Shown in pieces: positions 60,491 to 64,000 of a stretch of DNA of 64,000 nucleotides. How positions within the stretch are numbered: the first letter of the stretch is position 1; the number at the start of each line of letters is the position of its first letter. Under the pieces are notes generated by a model. It was not told where the DNA came from. It saw only the letters and a program-made list of their open reading frames with translations, and ran no database searches. The stretch lies in the NCBI GenBank assembly GCA_001051155.2, contig JYIP02000007.1, forward strand, positions 436,342 through 500,341, read 5' to 3'. Made by a program: the position numbers and the translations under genes. Source of the stretch: Chrysoporthe austroafricana (Eukaryota > Ascomycota > Sordariomycetes > Diaporthales > Cryphonectriaceae).

Positions 60491-61405
60491 ATGGCCTCCA
60501 TTAACCCTACTGCTCTAAATAGTGCCGACGACATCCTCATCTTTGGCAGATATTACCAAATGATCGTCGTCACAGAGTCAGACACGGTAGACGACAGGAG
60601 GCTTCTAAACTCTGAAGAGGCATCCTTCATCCGCGAAACTGCGGCTTATAATGACTAGACCGCCGCAGTAGCCTGCCGAGAAAGGCTAAACCTCGGACTC
60701 GACTATTACTACGCAGTGAAGCATTAGATCACGTCATTATTAAAAATATGGGACGCTGTCATCGATGAAAAATGCCGCTACGATGTTGTGGGCTGGCTCG
60801 AGAGAAGCCGTGGCTTTATGGACTCCTTCCAGCTCTGTTCGTACTTGATCCCACAACGGGTCAGCATCGGGTTTCTCGGGCCTTACATTGGCATTCCACA
60901 GCTTGATACGAGTTTTGAGAGTATCCATTTGACGAATTCCCCAACTTCTTACCGGTCCTGGACGTCAATAGCTGTCAACTCGCCCGTGCATTGCGCCGGA
61001 TATGAGATGCCGCAAGATGGCGACTGTGGAGAGCAGTTTCTCTGCGACGACGACGAGTACCAAGAGGCTCTTGCGCTTTCGCCAACTGACTCTAACGAGA
61101 GCTTCGATAATGTTGAACAGGACGGCGGATCTGAGATTATCTCGCTTTGCGGCGGCGAGGATAACAGTGATAGCGAATACAGCGACGGCAGCAATAACAG
61201 CGACGGCAGCAATAACAGCGACGGCAGCAATAACAGCGACGGCAGCAATAACAGCGACGGCAGCAATAACAGCGACGGCAGCAATAACAGCGACGGCAGC
61301 AATAACAGCGATGACAGCGACCTTCAGTCCCTGTTAAGGAGTCAGCCTAACGGCCACATAGTGGAGCACTGGTGGTTTCTAAGCCACGGAGACCTCAGCC
61401 AGTGA
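60491..61405 (+). pseudogene. Interrupted gene with Asp-Gly-Ser-Asn-Asn-Ser repeats
   Basis: One reading frame runs 305 codons from ATG 60491 (MASINPTALNSADDILIFGR) to the TGA ending at 61405, broken only by two TAG codons at 60656-60658 (after AAYND) and 60725-60727 (after YYYAVKH). Between and after them the frame still reads as ordinary protein (ACRERLNLGLDYYYAV; SLLKIWDAVIDEKCRYDVV). Both TAGs could come from CAG or TGG by CpA to TpA change. The C-terminal part is very acidic (FDNVEQDGGSE...) and carries seven repeats of six residues. I know no family. An alternative is an unseen intron removing both TAGs, so the pseudogene call is not certain. Confidence 0.5.
61181..61306 (+). repeat. 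18-bp minisatellite, seven perfect units
   Basis: AGCGACGGCAGCAATAAC is repeated seven times without a single change (126 bp) and encodes Ser-Asp-Gly-Ser-Asn-Asn. A degenerate unit follows. Perfect identity indicates a young or actively homogenised array. Confidence 0.95.
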
Positions 61406-62638
61406 TAGGATGATACGCAATCGAAGTTTCCGTACGTGCCGCAGCTCTGTTCCCAGAGTAGCCATGGTTGGTTATACTTTAAGAGCTATACCAGGATATG
61501 AAGCATAACAGTCACGATATGGTTATGGAACGGGATGGCCGAGCAAGGCTTCAAGACAAGGGGTGGCGTGGGTCGGGCGAATCGCGAGGCCAACGACGCA
61601 GGTGCCTTGGCCGGAATCAACACACCCGCGCGTGTACGAACGAGGCAGAACACAGCGGTGAGGCCGACGTGGTTCCTGTGACACACGCGGGTGGACTGTG
61701 GTTGGCTGTCTAGCATACGTAATCTAGGCGTAGGTGTCGCATGATTGACCAAGCCGCTTCCTTTGTGATGTGATCCCCATATTGCATGATCGTGATAGGC
61801 ATTCTTGCCGCCGACTGGAGACGTGGAGCTTGTGACGTGGAGGGACTTCGCCTGCGCTGAGCACCAGAAGCCGGCTCCGGTATTGCCTTGGAATTTGTCC
61901 CTTGCCATATCATTGGCTCGCATATAACTATGCCATCCAAGCCTCTGTCCAAGGCGGTTCCAGCCTAGAGTATCACCATACCTTGTCCTTGCTGAGGACG
62001 GGTAGTCACTACTCTCCGTATCTTCGTAGCTTGATATCACTCCTTCCCCTGGTTCCGCCGTACCGACCTGTTCGTCCAGGAGGCCGCCTTCAGCCGGTAC
62101 CGGATGCGAAAAATCCCTATTCAGATCAGTCTGGCTCTCCTGCGAAGGGGTGGCCTGTTCTCAGCTACAGATGCTTATACTACGTACCGAGCGCCAAGAC
62201 CTATCATAGAAAAACACTTCCGGTGGCGAGAGTGCCGATTTCCCGCTTTTTGTCTTTTGTCGCTGAGTGCCTTCAAACTACTCGTATAGTTTCAGTATAA
62301 GCTACTTGAAATGCAGCACATAGCAGGTAACATTCGGTCGCCTAGTGAAATACATTTTATATGTGAAGTGTATGAGGTTGCGGCCTATGTTGGTGGAGTT
62401 GTAGAGACAAAAGGGTGGTTGGCTCGGAAGGAACAACTGTGCAGCCGTGCTAAGCTCGGGCCATGAGGCGCTTGGGCCATATATCTCGGTGCCAGGATCA
62501 TCATCCTGCAACCAAACCTTAGCTTCACAATCTAACCACTTCTAATTGGTATGATGCACGTAATGGTCAGTGTTTCCTGCCGTGTGGGAACATTCGGTCG
62601 CCCCGTAAATCCATCCTGTCAACCTCCATTTTGTCGCC
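61406..62638. other. Intergenic stretch
   Basis: No supported gene. The 14-bp word AACATTCGGTCGCC occurs at 62329-62342 and again at 62589-62602, the second 37 bp before the ATG of the next gene. Confidence 0.4.
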
Positions 62639-64000
62639 ATGGTCCAAACTCGAGCCCAGGTAGCTGCCAAAAGGGGTCGCAATCTAGATGATAAGGGTAT
62701 GTTTGAGGAAACGCCCAGCGGGCCATAACTAACGATGAACGGACCAAGACGTTCCGATACGCAAGCGTCAACGTCGGACGAGATTTCATGAGGCGTCGAT
62801 AGAACCGCATCTCCAAAGCAGAGGCCGAAAACGAGCTATCCAAGACATACGCGATCTTGATCCCGAAATCTCTCCAAAGCGACGACAGATACGGAGACCG
62901 CCTGCTGCGGAGACGTTCAGCAACGCCGCCCTAGACCACGCTGAATACGATAACGTCTACACCGACAACGCTGACCCCGGCAACGCAATCGATATCTGGA
63001 GAAGAGGAGGAAGGTGGGCGCCTCACTATTTCAAGCCTGAGATGGAGCACATGCTTGCGCGAAAGCGTTCGTTATCCACCCTCGGTAGACGCAAGCGAGC
63101 AAGCTCTGCCTCGTCCACAATACCCAGCGACCAGACGCGGCGCGAGGAGAAAAGTGCTCAGTATCAGGATCAGCGGTACGAGATACTGCTTGCCACAAAG
63201 GGCAGTTTCATGGTCAAATCGAAGTTGGACGTTACTAGCGAAAGCCAAATACTCTGCCAAAACCTACTTGAGAGGAAGCAAGTATATCCCGAGAACTCAT
63301 TTTTTCGTAACGACCTTTTTGAGTCAACCTGCCAGAAGATCCATAACAGGAACGAAGCCCGGATTATCCAAGATATCTCTCGGCTTATTGTCCCCTCGGC
63401 TGAAGGTCTTGCGACATATGGTGCTAGGCACCTTGAGATCTTGACAGAGAGCATTAACGAAGGCTGGAACAACTCGATACCCCTTACCGGAATATGTCCA
63501 CAGCCAGACTATTCTGTTGGGTTTCAACGAGAAGCATTTACTAATGACCAGCTTGAAAAGCTATCGCCGTTCATTGGCGACTTTATCGCTGGCGACCTGT
63601 CCTTCTTCATGGCTACGTACTATATATACTTCCCCTTTCTCGCTTGTGAGGTGAAATGCGGGGCTATAGAATTAGACATTGCGGACCGCCAGAATGCCCA
63701 TAGCATGACTCTCGCGGCACGAGGGATCGTCGAGCTTTTTCGTCTTGTAAAGTGGGAGAACGAGGTCCACCGGCAGATCCTTTCTTTTTCTGTCTCACAC
63801 GACCACCGGTCAGTACGGATCTATGGCTATTATCCGGTAATCGATAGGAAGGACACCAAGTACTACCGCCACCCGATTCATACATTTGACTTTACAGCCC
63901 TTGACGGACGGGACAAATGGACTGCATATCGGTTCACCAAGAATATTTACGACACTTGGATGCCGGATCATTTCAAGAGAATCTGCTCGGCTATCGACCA
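62639..64000 (+). CDS. DUF7924-like (PD-(D/E)xK nuclease-like) protein, truncated by window edge
   Basis: Exons are 62639-62696 and 62749 to beyond 64000; at least 436 residues, with no stop before the edge. The 52-nt intron has a GTATGT donor, an ACTAAC branch site and a CCAAG acceptor. The N-terminus (MVQTRAQVAAKRGR) and the following region are basic and disordered (RKRQRRTRF, GRRKRASSASS), suggesting nuclear targeting. The conserved domain begins near YEILLATKGSF and includes IIQDISRLIVPSAEGLATYG, INEGWNNSIPL, PDYSVGF (Asp273), FFMATYYIYFPFLACEVKCG (Glu320-x-Lys322), DIADRQNAHSMTLAARG and SISHDHRSVRIYG-like FSVSHDHRSVRIYG. Asp273 and E-x-K fit a PD-(D/E)xK nuclease core. I recall this family as highly copied in fungi and often near transposons or kinases. 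The family name is from memory. Confidence 0.72.

Noticed and set aside
60949..61302. Leu-Pro-Ser repeat protein on the minus strand
   Set aside because: It is only the antisense reading of the 18-bp minisatellite.
61181..61306. Regular 18-bp array considered as CRISPR-like
   Set aside because: Units are directly adjacent with no spacers, and the organism is a fungus.

Overview
The window is a piece of a filamentous ascomycete genome (Pezizomycotina, most likely Sordariomycetes). The evidence is short introns (about 45-190 nt) with fungal branch sites, pyrimidine-rich leaders, and families typical of this group: an HsbA-like wall protein, an S1/P1 nuclease, a rhodopsin-domain membrane protein, a NACHT-ankyrin STAND protein, a Fot1/pogo transposon, and DUF7728-like and DUF7924-like proteins. 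Exons were joined by hand from splice signals, reading frame and remembered family motifs. No database search was possible.

Layout. 0-5.2 kb is mostly gene-poor and holds a spliced 78-residue cysteine-rich protein (1345-1637). From 5.2 to 14.4 kb is a compact housekeeping block: a small hydrophilic protein, exosome subunit RRP43, a membrane-anchored alpha/beta hydrolase, Rab escort protein (MRS6) and the meiotic kleisin REC8. A small secreted peptide lies at 17.1 kb. A broken NACHT-ankyrin (NLR-like) gene lies at 20.3-23.6 kb in a gene-poor region. From 26 to 46 kb are isolated secreted or membrane genes: HsbA-like protein, PMP3, GPI-type aspartic protease, PQ-loop transporter, S1/P1 nuclease and a serine-rich secreted protein.

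A Fot1/pogo transposon with perfect 57-bp terminal inverted repeats lies at 47.26-48.83 kb. It contains an assembly gap and an artefactual 96-bp duplication. An intron-containing tRNA-Gly(UCC) follows at 50.0 kb. Then come a DUF7728-like secretory protein, a BTB/POZ protein, a seven-exon rhodopsin-domain protein, a leucine-rich-repeat remnant, a pseudogene carrying an 18-bp minisatellite, and a DUF7924-like (PD-(D/E)xK-type) gene that runs off the right edge.

The genes do not form an evident pathway or biosynthetic cluster. The recurring theme is decay. The NLR, the transposase and the minisatellite gene all carry in-frame TAG codons where CAG or TGG is expected or possible, as RIP (CpA to TpA) would produce. 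I found no convincing new multi-gene system. The best leads are the small cysteine-rich protein, the secreted peptide whose stop codon overlaps a splice donor, the broken NLR, and the DUF7924-like gene.
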